NCBI RefSeq assembly: GCF_021206925.1
Contig: NZ_JAJPRF010000017.1
Location: 1 to 64,000, forward strand
DNA from: Rhodoflexus caldus
Lineage (GTDB): Bacteria > Bacteroidota > Bacteroidia > Cytophagales > Thermoflexibacteraceae
Direction of reading: 5' to 3'
Length of the DNA stretch: 64,000 nt
Of the stretch, positions 26,866 through 36,330 are shown one piece after another. The notes beneath the pieces were generated by a model that was not told the DNA's origin, ran no database searches, and saw only the letters and a program-made list of their open reading frames with translations. The stretch's first letter is position 1; the number at the start of each line of letters is the position of its first letter. The translations under genes and the position numbers were made by a program.

Positions 26866-27596
26866 AAGTGCAGGTCTGTATAACAATTCTAACCATTTAT
26901 TCCTTGCTGATTTTTTCACCTGCCCATGCGCAGCTACATATGAACTGGTGGACAAGGTTGTCAATTACAACGCCCGTTAGTTCTGTTTTCTATACAGAGT
27001 TGGAAGGTCAGATTCGCCGTCAGAACAATTATTTTTCCGAATCGGGTTGGAATCCGACAACGGCACACTTAACCCACAGCCTTCGCTTGTTCGTTCATTA
27101 CAGACCATCTGCTAAGTTTTCGGCAAGTATTTCACCGTTTACTTGGTTTGCATCAAGTCCCGTTATTGTTGCTCCTTCCGATGCAGAGGCACCATTGCAG
27201 CACGAAATTCGCCCGTCCATACTGGCTGAGTGGCAGCCGACACTTACGAACAAGTTATCGGCAGCAGCGCGTACATGGGTAGAATACCGCGATTTTCAGG
27301 GAACCCCCAATGACCTGGTGCGATTCAGGCAGCGGTTGGGGGTGCGTTACCGCATGGCTGATAAATGGCAACTTTTTATGGCCAATGAATTGCTGCTGCA
27401 CGTATATGGTGCAGAAAAAAATCAGTTGTATGACCATAATCGCTTGATTTTCAATATTAATTATAAGCCCAATCCAAAATGGCGGATTGAGTTGGGTTAC
27501 ATGTATGCCAACCGATTGTTGCGCAATCGGATGCAATACATTGATGAAAGTAACCTTATTACACATTTCTATTACACACTGCCTAAGAAAAACTAA
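26859..27596 (+). CDS. DUF2490 outer-membrane-like protein
   Basis: The 245-residue protein has a signal peptide (residues 1-25, ending SPAHAQ) and alternating beta-strand pattern typical of DUF2490, a family predicted to form outer-membrane barrels. Blocks such as RFRQRLGVRYRM and NPKWRIELGYMYANRLLRNRMQY are characteristic. The function is unknown. It is followed after 16 bases by the SoxB-like gene, so the two form an operon. The ATG at 26859 is the only start giving a signal peptide; it overlaps the proposed operator, which is odd and may mean that translation starts differently. Confidence 0.8.
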   Translation: MFKVQVCITILTIYSLLIFSPAHAQLHMNWWTRLSITTPVSSVFYTELEGQIRRQNNYFSESGWNPTTAHLTHSLRLFVHYRPSAKFSASISPFTWFASSPVIVAPSDAEAPLQHEIRPSILAEWQPTLTNKLSAAARTWVEYRDFQGTPNDLVRFRQRLGVRYRMADKWQLFMANELLLHVYGAEKNQLYDHNRLIFNINYKPNPKWRIELGYMYANRLLRNRMQYIDESNLITHFYYTLPKKN

Positions 27597-27612
27597 TCAC
27601 CATCTTTAAATA

Positions 27613-29316
27613 ATGACAATGAAAAAGCAACATGAACGCAGGGATTTCCTCAAACAATTAAGTGCAATAAGTATTGGCGGCGCAACGTTTTCCGCGCTGC
27701 CTTTCAGTGCAGAGGCTCATCGGGAAGAAAAGCCGCAAGAAACTCAAAATCAGAACTTTACTATCAATTTATTGCAAACTACCGACGTGCATTGCCAACT
27801 GCACGCACACGACGAACTGTTCTGGGAAAACGGGAAAGCCGTTTTTCGCAAAGCAGGCGGTTATGCACACATGGCAACCTACTTGAATGAGTTTCGCAAA
27901 AAAAATCCGTACACTTTTTTAGTTGATACGGGTGATATGTTTCAGGGTAGTGAGCTTTCGGTTAAAACCAAGGGCAAAGCGTTGGTTCCTATCCTGAATC
28001 AACTGAACTACGACCTGTATCTGCCGGGCAACTGGGAAGTGGTGTATTACAAAAAAACAATGCAGCAACTGCTCGGCTCGCTCAATGCACCGAAGGTTTG
28101 TACTAATATGTACCACGACCTCGGCGACGGCAAAAAGGGTGAGTTGATTTTCCAACCTTACCATATTTGGCATGTAAACGGCATTAAAATCGGTTTTATC
28201 GGTTATACCGACCCGCTGGTACCGATTCGCCAATCTCCCAATTACAGTAAGGGGATTATTTATACACAGCCCGAAGAAAATATTGCCTATTATGTAGATG
28301 TATTGCGCAATCAGGAGCAATGCCATTTTGTCATTTTGCTTTCGCACTTGGGGCTTTCGCAGCAAATTCACTTGGCCAACCTGCCCGTTTGCGAAGGAGT
28401 GGACTATATTTTCGGCGGCGATACACACGAGCGCGTGCGCACACCGATTGTCTGCAAATATGCCAAAGTGGTAGAACCGGGGGCGTTTGGTTCTTTTGTA
28501 GGTAAGCTGGAATTGACCGTACAGAACGGCAAAATCGTAAAAGACGAATACGAATTAGTGGAAATCAGCAGCACACGCTACAAGCCCGACAAGGCAATGG
28601 AAGCGCTGATAGCAGAAAATGAGCATCCGTTTTTGGAAGACTTGCAAACCATTATCGGCTACAGCACGCTGCCGCTTTATCGCTATTTCGTTATTGAAAA
28701 TACGATTGACACCATGATTCTGGATGCGCTGTACTGGAAGTTGCAGAAAGAATACAACGTAGATGTGGTGCTTTCCAACGGTTTCCGATTCTGCTCGCCG
28801 CGGGCTACTCCCGACAAAACAGGCAATATTCCGATTAACAGCGCCTTCTTGTACGAGATGTTGCCGGTGGACAGCACAGTGCGCGTGGCGCAGGCAACAG
28901 GCAGGCAAATCAGTGAATGGCTGGAAAAAGAGTTGAACAACGTGTTTGCCAAAAATGCTGCCGAACGCTTTGGCGGATGGGTAGTGAAATTTAAAGGCAT
29001 GAAAATCACTTTCAACGCGCATGGTGAAAAAGGACAGCGGGTGCAAAGTGTTCTTATCAACAACGAGCCGTTAAACCCCGATAAGACCTATACACTCTGC
29101 GCCTGTGAACGCGACGGCGACCCCGAAGATGTACTTTGCCGCATGAAAGGTGTTAAAAATATGAAAAATACACCTTTCACGCTACACATGGTCATGAAGG
29201 ATTATCTGAAAGCCAACAGCCCTGTAACGCCTAAACCTGCTGTTTCTGCTAAGGCTTTGGATGTGCCGCAGGATTTGCTCACACAGGTGCGCGGAGTAGA
29301 TTACCAGTTTCAATAA
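27613..29316 (+). CDS. SoxB-like Tat-exported metallohydrolase
   Basis: The 567-residue protein starts with a Tat signal (RRDFLKQL, residues 9-16). It has the 5'-nucleotidase/SoxB two-domain layout: metal-binding Asp58 and His60 (TTDVHCQLHAH), Asp105/Asp108 (VDTGDMFQG), and GGDTHER. The usual nucleotidase motif GNHE is replaced by GNWE (139-142). SoxB has GHWE here, so the His-to-Trp position matches SoxB. Further SoxB-like segments are EPGAFGSFVGKLEL and, in the C-terminal domain, ERFGGWVVKF with GEKGQRV. SoxB hydrolyses sulfate from a SoxYZ carrier in the periplasm, but no soxYZ, soxA or soxX is in the window. A plain nucleotidase is the alternative. The ATG at 27619 is another possible start. 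Confidence 0.8.
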   Translation: MTMKKQHERRDFLKQLSAISIGGATFSALPFSAEAHREEKPQETQNQNFTINLLQTTDVHCQLHAHDELFWENGKAVFRKAGGYAHMATYLNEFRKKNPYTFLVDTGDMFQGSELSVKTKGKALVPILNQLNYDLYLPGNWEVVYYKKTMQQLLGSLNAPKVCTNMYHDLGDGKKGELIFQPYHIWHVNGIKIGFIGYTDPLVPIRQSPNYSKGIIYTQPEENIAYYVDVLRNQEQCHFVILLSHLGLSQQIHLANLPVCEGVDYIFGGDTHERVRTPIVCKYAKVVEPGAFGSFVGKLELTVQNGKIVKDEYELVEISSTRYKPDKAMEALIAENEHPFLEDLQTIIGYSTLPLYRYFVIENTIDTMILDALYWKLQKEYNVDVVLSNGFRFCSPRATPDKTGNIPINSAFLYEMLPVDSTVRVAQATGRQISEWLEKELNNVFAKNAAERFGGWVVKFKGMKITFNAHGEKGQRVQSVLINNEPLNPDKTYTLCACERDGDPEDVLCRMKGVKNMKNTPFTLHMVMKDYLKANSPVTPKPAVSAKALDVPQDLLTQVRGVDYQFQ

Positions 29317-29344
29317 GTCGTAAATTATTCAAAATCAAGCATTT

Positions 29345-29381
29345 AAACCTAATGGGTCTTAAAGACCCGTTGGGTTTTTTA
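29345..29381 (+). terminator. Terminator of the DUF2490/SoxB-like operon
   Basis: A stem of about 15 bp with two G-T pairs (29345-29359 with 29363-29377) is followed by six T, 29 bases after the stop codon. Confidence 0.85.
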
Positions 29382-29470
29382 TAAGTTGGGAGAGCATTTT
29401 AAAACACACTTACAAATTTTTCAACCGCAAAGTCGCTGAGTTTTACACAATCGCGCTATTTTCTTACCCA
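29382..29470. other. Intergenic DNA between the terminator and the MITE-like element
   Basis: The gene-free stretch 29317-29675 is 359 bases. It is made of the terminator at 29345-29381, this AT-rich part where I see no gene or motif, and the MITE-like element at 29471-29676. Confidence 0.6.
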
Positions 29471-29676
29471 ACGCGAATTATTTGCTATTCAATTGAAAAT
29501 CAGTGCGTTTTGCGCAAAAAAATCAAAACGACACCGCTTGCACGAAAATGTGATTCCGTGAATTGCATTTTTCCGATGCGGGTAAATTTGTAGGACAAGG
29601 CACGTATTGTCCCTCTATGGATAACATAGAGCTAAATTAAATTTTTTCAAGATTCTATCGCGAAAAAAATTCGCGT
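29471..29676 (+). mobile_element. MITE-like element, copy 1
   Basis: A 206-base non-coding unit is bounded by perfect 9-bp inverted repeats, ACGCGAATT (29471-29479) and AATTCGCGT (29668-29676). It is flanked directly by the 6-base repeat TACCCA (29465-29470 and 29677-29682), as expected from target duplication. Internally it holds a degenerate hairpin near 29590 (AGGACAA with TTGTCCCT). Its last base is the first base of the dnaE stop codon on the minus strand. It aligns along its length with copy 2 at 51376-51600 in the same orientation. No transposase is nearby. Confidence 0.75.
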
Positions 29677-32600
29677 TACCCAATCATCCGATATTCCAGA
29701 TTCAAATCAGCTAATTTTTGCAAAAACTCGTTGCCCGGGTTGATTTTATACCTGCGCGATACGCTTTCAACGTTCATGTTTTGTATTGGGTCAAAAACGG
29801 CTACTCGCAGCTCGCAAGTGCCCGCATGTTGCTGAACGGCTTGCTGCAAGGCATTGAGCATATCGGCGGAAATCTGTTGTACGTTGATGCGCAGTTCTAA
29901 CTTGCGAATCATTTTTTCGCGGATATCTGCCAGCAGTTGAATTTGCGTCGGGCGAAATTCCCATACGCCAATTTGTCCGTAGCGCTCCTGTACTTTGCCT
30001 TTCAGGAAAAGAAACTGCCCCAACGAAAGCATGTAGCTGTGTTTCAGGTAATCTTCGCCAAAGAGGGCAAATTCCAGCGAGCCTTGATAGTCTTCGATGG
30101 TAAAAATGCCGAAAGGCTTGCCGTTTTTGCCTACGCGATTGTTTACGTTGGCAACAATGCCTGCAATTTTTATTTCTTGGCCTTTGAAATTTTCAATTTC
30201 GGTAACGGCACAGGTGCAGAAATTCTTGATGTCTTCGCGGAACTGGTCTAACGGATGACCGGAGAGATAAAAACCGACTACTTCTTTCTCAAATTTGAGT
30301 TTAATTAAATCCGTCCATGGCTCGCAAGGCGGCAATTTGGGTTTAGCCACCGTGCCGCCGCCACCGCCGCCAAAAAGGGAGGCTTGCAGCGAAAGTTTTT
30401 CGCTTTGTGCGGCATTGCCGTAGCGGATAATTTTTTCAATACCGGAACTGTCGCCTTCGGGCGTATGGAAATACTGCGCGCGGTGAATATCGGTAAAGCA
30501 GTCAAAACTTCCGCCGTAGGCAAGGCTTTCAAAGGTCTTTTTATTGACTGTGCGCAGGTTGATGCGTTCAGCAAAATCCCAGATGCTACTGAATGTGCCT
30601 TTTTCTTCGCGCTCCTGAATGATGCTATCCACGGCTGCCTCGCCCGCACCTTTAATGGCACCCAATCCGAAGCGGATTTGTCCTTTTTTGTTTACGTCGA
30701 AAGTGGCGGACGATTCGTTCACGTCGGGGCCTAATACGGTGAGCCCCATGCGTTTACATTCTTCAAGGAAGAAACTGATTTTGTCAATATCGCCCATGGA
30801 ATGGGTCAACACCGATGCCATGTACTCGGCGGGATAGTTGGCTTTGAGATAGCCTGTTTGGTAAGCCACCACAGAGTAGGCCGCAGAGTGAGAACGGTTA
30901 AATCCGTACTCGGCAAATTTTTCCATGATGCCGAAAATTTCTTCGGCTTTATTTTGCGGAATGTTGTGCAGTTGTTTGGCTCCGGCAACAAATTTGTCTT
31001 TTTCCTTTGCCATTTTTTCCTTATCCTTTTTACCCATCGCACGGCGCAGCAAATCCGCGCCGCCGAGCGAGTAGCCGGCCAGAATCTGAGCAGTTTGCAT
31101 AATCTGCTCCTGATAAACCATGATGCCGAACGTATAGCCAAGGATAGGCTCCAACAGCGGATGCGGAAACTCCACCTGTTCGCGGCCGTGCTTGCGGGCA
31201 ATGTAGTTCGGGATGAACTGCATCGGCCCCGGACGGTAAAGGGCGTTCATCGCAATCAGGTCTTCTATGTTGGTGGGTTTCAGTTCTTTGAGGTACATCC
31301 GCATACCTTCGGATTCAAACTGGAAAGTACCTATGGTTTCGCCGCGCTGATAGAGTTCAAAAGTTTTGGGGTCGTCGTAAGGAATGCGGTCTATGTCAAT
31401 TTCTTTGCCATGATTTTTCTTGATGAGTTTGATGGCATCTTGAATGATGGTCAGGGTTTTTAAGCCCAAAAAGTCCATTTTAAGCATCCCCGCATCTTCA
31501 ATTACCTTGCCGTCAAACTGGGTAACGAGCAGGTCGGAGTCTTTGGCAACGCAAACGGGTATATAGTCTGTCAAATCTGCCGGCGCGATGATAACGCCTG
31601 CCGCATGGATGCCCGTATTGCGCACCGAACCTTCCAAGATTTCGGCACTTTTCAGAATTTCGGCGCGGAGGTCGTTGCCCTTGCGAATGGCTGCCAATTC
31701 GGGCACTTCTTCGTAGGCTTTGGCCAGTGTGGTGCCGGGCTTTTCGGGAATCAGCTTGGCTAACTGGTTGGTTTCCTCCAACGGGAAATCCAGCACGCGG
31801 CCTACGTCTTTCACCGACATTTTGGCCGCCATGCTGCCGTAGGTGATAATTTGTGCCACTTGATTTCTGCCGTATTTGTCCACCACATAGTCAATAACGC
31901 GCTGACGGCCTACGTCGTCAAAGTCCACGTCAATATCGGGCATGGACACGCGCTCGGGATTTAGGAAACGCTCGAAAAGCAAATTGTACTTAATCGGGTC
32001 AATGTTGGTAATGCCGGTGCAGTAGGCCACAGCCGAGCCGGCAGCCGAACCGCGCCCCGGCCCAACAGCCACACCTAACTGCCGTGCGGCGGCAATAAAA
32101 TCCTGCACAATGAGGAAGTAGCCCGGGAACCCCATTTTTTTGATAATTTCCAGCTCAAAGTTGAGGCGTTCCTCTATTTCCGACGTAATGGTTCCGTAGT
32201 TGCGTTTGGCGCCCAAAAAGGTGAGATGACGCAAGTAGTCGTCTTGGGTTTGAAAACCTTCGGGCAGCGGAAAGTTGGGCAGCAGAATGTCGCGCTTGAG
32301 CTTTAGCTTTTCAACTTTTTCTACAATTTCGTTGGTATTGTCCAGCGCTTGCGGCAAGTCGCCGAACAGTTGGTTCATTTCTGCCTGCGACTTGAAGAAA
32401 AATTCGTTATTGGGGAAGCCAAACCGAAAGCCTTTTCCATCGCCAACGGGGGTGGAGCGCTTTTCACCCGTGTTGATACACAGCAGAATATCGTGCGGGT
32501 CTGCATCTTTCTGGTCAATGTAGTGGCTGTCGTTGGTGGCAATAATTTTGAGGTTGTACTTTTTGGCAAAACCGATGAGGGTTTGGTTGACGTCCTCTTG

Positions 32601-33170
32601 GCTGATACCCGTTCCGTCTATGTCGTTGATGTGGTGGCGCTGCAACTCTATGTAATAGTCTTCGCCGAAAAGGTCAATCCACCACTGCAACAGCTTTTCG
32701 GCTGCCTCTGCCCCCTGATGAATGATGGCTTGCGGCACTTCCGCGCCAATGCAGCAGGAAGTAGCAATCAGACCTTTGTGGTATTTCTGAATCAGTTCCT
32801 TGTCTATGCGCGGGTATTTGCTGTACAAGCCCTCAATGAAGCCCAGCGAACACAGTTTGGAGAGGTTGCGATAGCCTTCGGGATTTTTGGCCAGCAGCAG
32901 TTGGTGAAAGCGAATGTCTTTGCTGCCTTTGCCAAACTCTTTTCGGTGGCGGTCTGCCACAAGGTAAAACTCACAGCCTACAATGGGTTTTATGCCGTGC
33001 TTATCGGCTTCCGCTACGAATTTGAAAGCCCCGAACATATTGCCGTGGTCGGTCAGGGCAACGGCTTTCATGCCGTCGGCAGCGGCTTTTTTCATCATGC
33101 CGGAAATGCTTGCTGCGCCGTCCAGCAGCGAAAATTGTGTGTGGCAGTGCAGGTGTGAGAAGGATTGCAT
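29676..33170 (-). CDS. dnaE: DNA polymerase III alpha subunit DnaE
   Basis: This is the replicative polymerase subunit. The 1164-residue protein has the PHP domain (SHLHCHTQFSLLDGA, LTDHGNMFG), the palm with GRGSAAGSAVAYC and the acidic motif PDIDVDFDD (about residue 410), fingers (RPGPMQFIPNYIARK), helix-hairpin-helix region and an OB-fold near residue 1000 (IKIAGIVANVNNRVGKNGKPFG). The length is normal for DnaE1. The ATG at 33170 was chosen; a -7 box TAATTTTG on the minus strand lies at 33204-33211. Its stop codon is shared with the edge of the MITE-like element. Confidence 0.97.
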   Translation of the reverse strand: MQSFSHLHCHTQFSLLDGAASISGMMKKAAADGMKAVALTDHGNMFGAFKFVAEADKHGIKPIVGCEFYLVADRHRKEFGKGSKDIRFHQLLLAKNPEGYRNLSKLCSLGFIEGLYSKYPRIDKELIQKYHKGLIATSCCIGAEVPQAIIHQGAEAAEKLLQWWIDLFGEDYYIELQRHHINDIDGTGISQEDVNQTLIGFAKKYNLKIIATNDSHYIDQKDADPHDILLCINTGEKRSTPVGDGKGFRFGFPNNEFFFKSQAEMNQLFGDLPQALDNTNEIVEKVEKLKLKRDILLPNFPLPEGFQTQDDYLRHLTFLGAKRNYGTITSEIEERLNFELEIIKKMGFPGYFLIVQDFIAAARQLGVAVGPGRGSAAGSAVAYCTGITNIDPIKYNLLFERFLNPERVSMPDIDVDFDDVGRQRVIDYVVDKYGRNQVAQIITYGSMAAKMSVKDVGRVLDFPLEETNQLAKLIPEKPGTTLAKAYEEVPELAAIRKGNDLRAEILKSAEILEGSVRNTGIHAAGVIIAPADLTDYIPVCVAKDSDLLVTQFDGKVIEDAGMLKMDFLGLKTLTIIQDAIKLIKKNHGKEIDIDRIPYDDPKTFELYQRGETIGTFQFESEGMRMYLKELKPTNIEDLIAMNALYRPGPMQFIPNYIARKHGREQVEFPHPLLEPILGYTFGIMVYQEQIMQTAQILAGYSLGGADLLRRAMGKKDKEKMAKEKDKFVAGAKQLHNIPQNKAEEIFGIMEKFAEYGFNRSHSAAYSVVAYQTGYLKANYPAEYMASVLTHSMGDIDKISFFLEECKRMGLTVLGPDVNESSATFDVNKKGQIRFGLGAIKGAGEAAVDSIIQEREEKGTFSSIWDFAERINLRTVNKKTFESLAYGGSFDCFTDIHRAQYFHTPEGDSSGIEKIIRYGNAAQSEKLSLQASLFGGGGGGTVAKPKLPPCEPWTDLIKLKFEKEVVGFYLSGHPLDQFREDIKNFCTCAVTEIENFKGQEIKIAGIVANVNNRVGKNGKPFGIFTIEDYQGSLEFALFGEDYLKHSYMLSLGQFLFLKGKVQERYGQIGVWEFRPTQIQLLADIREKMIRKLELRINVQQISADMLNALQQAVQQHAGTCELRVAVFDPIQNMNVESVSRRYKINPGNEFLQKLADLNLEYRMIG

Positions 33171-33203
33171 AGGCAAATGCGGTGTGCAAAAAGTGTATGT
33201 ACA

Positions 33204-33211
33204 CAAAATTA
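33204..33211 (-). promoter_or_regulatory. Possible -7 box of dnaE
   Basis: Minus-strand TAATTTTG, a TAnnTTTG match about 33 bases before the dnaE ATG at 33170. Confidence 0.4.
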
Positions 33212-33246
33212 CGCTTTATTTGTGCCAATCGGAATCGGCAGTGCTT

Positions 33247-36198
33247 TTACTCCTCCTCATTTTCCGAAACATTGCGTTCTGCAAACGAGATTGCGGGGTC
33301 TAACATTTCGTCAATGATTTTTTGGAGGAAGGTTTCCACATAAGTATTAAAATCGCTTATCGTTTGCGGTTCGTCGTCCAGTTTGTAGGGCTGAAAACCT
33401 TCGTTGAGTTTTCGGAAAAAGTAGAAGCCCGATGTTATGTTGAAATCATTGACCAACTGTGCGGCTTTTGCCGATGTTTTGAAGGTTGATTGATTTTGCA
33501 AATGCTTGATTAGCAGGTATTTGTAAATCAGCAACTGCACTACCTTGCTCTTTTGCGGATTGATGAATAACTCTTCCAAATTGGCAGCCGTCAGGTCTGT
33601 TTGGCTGAAAGTACCTGTTTTGTAGTCCACTACCCGCAGTTGGTCGTTGCAAATATCAATGCGGTCGGCTGTGCCCTTCAATAATACGGGAACGGTTTCG
33701 CCGGTAGCGAGCAACTGAACGTTAAGCGGAGTGCGCAAATCGGTTTCTTGTGCGAGCAACTCAAAAGGCGCATTGTCTTTTTCCTTGTTAAGGAATTGTT
33801 CAATTAGCCAGCCGGCGATGTATTTGAGCAGGTAGTTTTTGCCCTTGTCTGTAATAATGCCGCCTTTGATACGTGTAATGGCATCATTGAGCAGTTGGTC
33901 AAGTTGTTCGGGGTTGTTGGCAAGTTCGGCGATGGCTTCGGGGGTAAGGGTTTTCTGTTCGTAGTTTTTGAACAGGTTTTCCAGTGTTTGGTGAACCATT
34001 GAGCCGAAAGTATGGTCCATCATATCCTCTTCCATCTCGTTGGGTTCGCCCAAAGCAAGGATATATCGCTGAAAAAATGCCAGCGGATTGTCTATGTAGA
34101 GGTTGATGGCAGAGGGCGGAATACCTTTCTGCAAATATTCCCGCACCATTGCCAGCACTGCGGGCGTTTTTTCTACCTGCAAAACAGCGGCTGCTTTTTC
34201 GGGCAAGTTGAGTTGCAAACGGTATTGACGCAGCGTGATATTGTCGTATTTGGCAAGTTCGGCTTCCAATTGCGTAATGTAGCGGCTTTTTTCGGTCGTA
34301 TTGATGCCCCTGCCACCTACCGCATCTACATACACAAGCGTTACATGGCGCGCATGGTGCAGCAAACGGTAAAAAGTATAGGCATAGGTTGCGTCGTTTT
34401 CCGTGTGGGTGGGCATACCGAACCGCTTGCGGATATCCATCGGGATAACTGAGCCAAACTGTTTGCCCTTGGGCATGATGCCTTCGTTACAAGAAAGAAT
34501 AATCAGTCGCTCAAAATCCAGCGTGCGGCTTTCCAGCATCCCCATCAATTGCAGCGGGCTAAGTGGCTCTCCGGTAAAGGGCACCACAGCCCCGCGAATG
34601 GTTTCATAGAGAAACTGCTGCAAGGTGCGGGCGCTGATTTGCTTTTTGTAGTCTCCCAATACGCTCTCTATGCGTTTGAGCAGGGTGAAAAACTGCAACA
34701 GAAACTCATTTTCCAGTACGTTGTTTTCCCCGTCAAACAGTTGGGAAAGAACTTCGCACAGGTCAAAAAGGGCTTGCAGCGCTGTATCGGCGCGGTTGTC
34801 CCACCAGCGAAAGACCGTTTGATAGAAGCTCGTTCCTTCGCCCCATGCCAGCAGGGTTTCCAGCGGCACATATACCAGATTTTCTTTCTGAATATGAATC
34901 AGGTGCTCTTGTACTTTGTCATAGTCCTGAGCGAATCGGGTGGAATATTGCAGGTAGGGGTGGCGAAGCAGTTTAAAAATATCCCGAAAATAGACCAAAC
35001 GCTGCCCGTTTTCGTCGGTTGCAAAGTTTGCCTGCATGGCAAACAGGTTGTCTATGAGGCTGAAAAATGGCGTTTTGTCCATGGAAAGCCCCATGGTAAT
35101 GTTCAGATACTCTTTGGCGGGCAGTTCCACCCCGTTGATTGCCGCGGTCGGCAGGGCATACAGCACAGGCATCAACATACTTTCATCGGGCAACAATATC
35201 CCTACATAGTTGATGGATTGTTTAAAGTCTGCAATGCCTTCGGCAAGTGAGGGGGCGGCTTGTATTTTTTCAAGTATGGCTTTTTGCAACAGGTCGCCGC
35301 AGAGTTTTGCCTGCGTAACCTTGTTGCTAACAGCAATCACATCAATCTTTTTGGGTTCTTCGGTCAGCGTTTTGCCCCATTCATAGGCCGATGGAATCAA
35401 TCCTTCGTTTTTATGCCGCCGCAAATACAGACCTGCCTCATGGCGAGGCTGTGCGGCGATGTAAAACTCATCGGTATCCCAATAGAACTCGGCAATGCCC
35501 AACCGCTTGAAGCGTTGAAAAATTTCCGTTTCGGCCGCCGCCAATTGGTTGAACCCTATGAAAAAGACTTTTTTCAGTTGCTGTTTTTCAGCAATTTGTT
35601 TGGCATTTTCTGCCACAATGCGGTAGGCCATACCCAGATAGGCGCTGCCTGCATCCAACAGTTTGCCCCGAAAATGGAAGTAAGTATTTTTCAGATATTG
35701 CCAAAATTGATAATAAGCCGATACCGTGCTGTTTTGTCCGATTTTCGCCTGTATGTAGGCGATGTCTTGCCCCAATTCTTCAGCCCATCGCTCAATAGCT
35801 TTGGCTTCCTCCACGTAGTCAAACAGTTTGTCAGCCTCTACCATATTTTTGTCAATTAAATCAAAATCGCGCAGCAGTGCAGCACCCAGCGGCGCGAATC
35901 TGTCTAAGTTATGGTTGGGGTCGGTATCAAAAAGTCGGTAGCTTTCATACAGCGAAAATAAAAGCGAAACATGGTCGGGGATGGTGAGTCCGGCGATGCG
36001 GGCTACAAAATCATCGGCGGCTAAAATTTCGGGCGCAAGGAACGAATGTGGAGCAACTTTTGCCAAATATTGCTTCATATACAGACATGCCCGACGCGTA
36101 GGAAGTATCAAATACCACGAAGTAAGTTCTTCCCAACCCCTTACAGAGATATGGTCTTCTAACAAACTATTGGCGACCTTTTCCAAAAATACCGACAT
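33247..36198 (-). CDS. AddB-like PD-(D/E)XK nuclease family protein
   Basis: The 983-residue protein has an N-terminal inactivated helicase-like region (LILPTRRACLYMKQYL in place of a Walker A) and a C-terminal PD-(D/E)XK nuclease: FGSMVHQTLENLF, then GTADRID (about residue 842) and VVDYKTG (about 857), giving the D...D-Y-K catalytic set. This is the layout of AddB/RexB, partner of AddA in double-strand-break repair by RecBCD-like enzymes. The four-cysteine Fe-S motif of classical AddB is not apparent. No addA is adjacent. The ATG at 36198 (MSVFLEKVANSLL) was preferred to a GTG at 36279. Confidence 0.85.
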   Translation of the reverse strand: MSVFLEKVANSLLEDHISVRGWEELTSWYLILPTRRACLYMKQYLAKVAPHSFLAPEILAADDFVARIAGLTIPDHVSLLFSLYESYRLFDTDPNHNLDRFAPLGAALLRDFDLIDKNMVEADKLFDYVEEAKAIERWAEELGQDIAYIQAKIGQNSTVSAYYQFWQYLKNTYFHFRGKLLDAGSAYLGMAYRIVAENAKQIAEKQQLKKVFFIGFNQLAAAETEIFQRFKRLGIAEFYWDTDEFYIAAQPRHEAGLYLRRHKNEGLIPSAYEWGKTLTEEPKKIDVIAVSNKVTQAKLCGDLLQKAILEKIQAAPSLAEGIADFKQSINYVGILLPDESMLMPVLYALPTAAINGVELPAKEYLNITMGLSMDKTPFFSLIDNLFAMQANFATDENGQRLVYFRDIFKLLRHPYLQYSTRFAQDYDKVQEHLIHIQKENLVYVPLETLLAWGEGTSFYQTVFRWWDNRADTALQALFDLCEVLSQLFDGENNVLENEFLLQFFTLLKRIESVLGDYKKQISARTLQQFLYETIRGAVVPFTGEPLSPLQLMGMLESRTLDFERLIILSCNEGIMPKGKQFGSVIPMDIRKRFGMPTHTENDATYAYTFYRLLHHARHVTLVYVDAVGGRGINTTEKSRYITQLEAELAKYDNITLRQYRLQLNLPEKAAAVLQVEKTPAVLAMVREYLQKGIPPSAINLYIDNPLAFFQRYILALGEPNEMEEDMMDHTFGSMVHQTLENLFKNYEQKTLTPEAIAELANNPEQLDQLLNDAITRIKGGIITDKGKNYLLKYIAGWLIEQFLNKEKDNAPFELLAQETDLRTPLNVQLLATGETVPVLLKGTADRIDICNDQLRVVDYKTGTFSQTDLTAANLEELFINPQKSKVVQLLIYKYLLIKHLQNQSTFKTSAKAAQLVNDFNITSGFYFFRKLNEGFQPYKLDDEPQTISDFNTYVETFLQKIIDEMLDPAISFAERNVSENEEE

Positions 36199-36330
36199 AG
36201 GCGTAATGAAGCTCGCAACGAAATTATAAACATTCACCAGTAATATTTGCAGGTGTTTTGTTAGTTTGTCTATTTTCACTTAAAATTGAGAGACACAACC
36301 TAAATAACCAATCATTATTCATTCAAAACA

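Noticed and set aside
27613-29316. Calling the metallohydrolase SoxB outright
   Set aside because: The GNWE motif is only partly SoxB-like and no other Sox gene is present, so the call is kept at SoxB-like.
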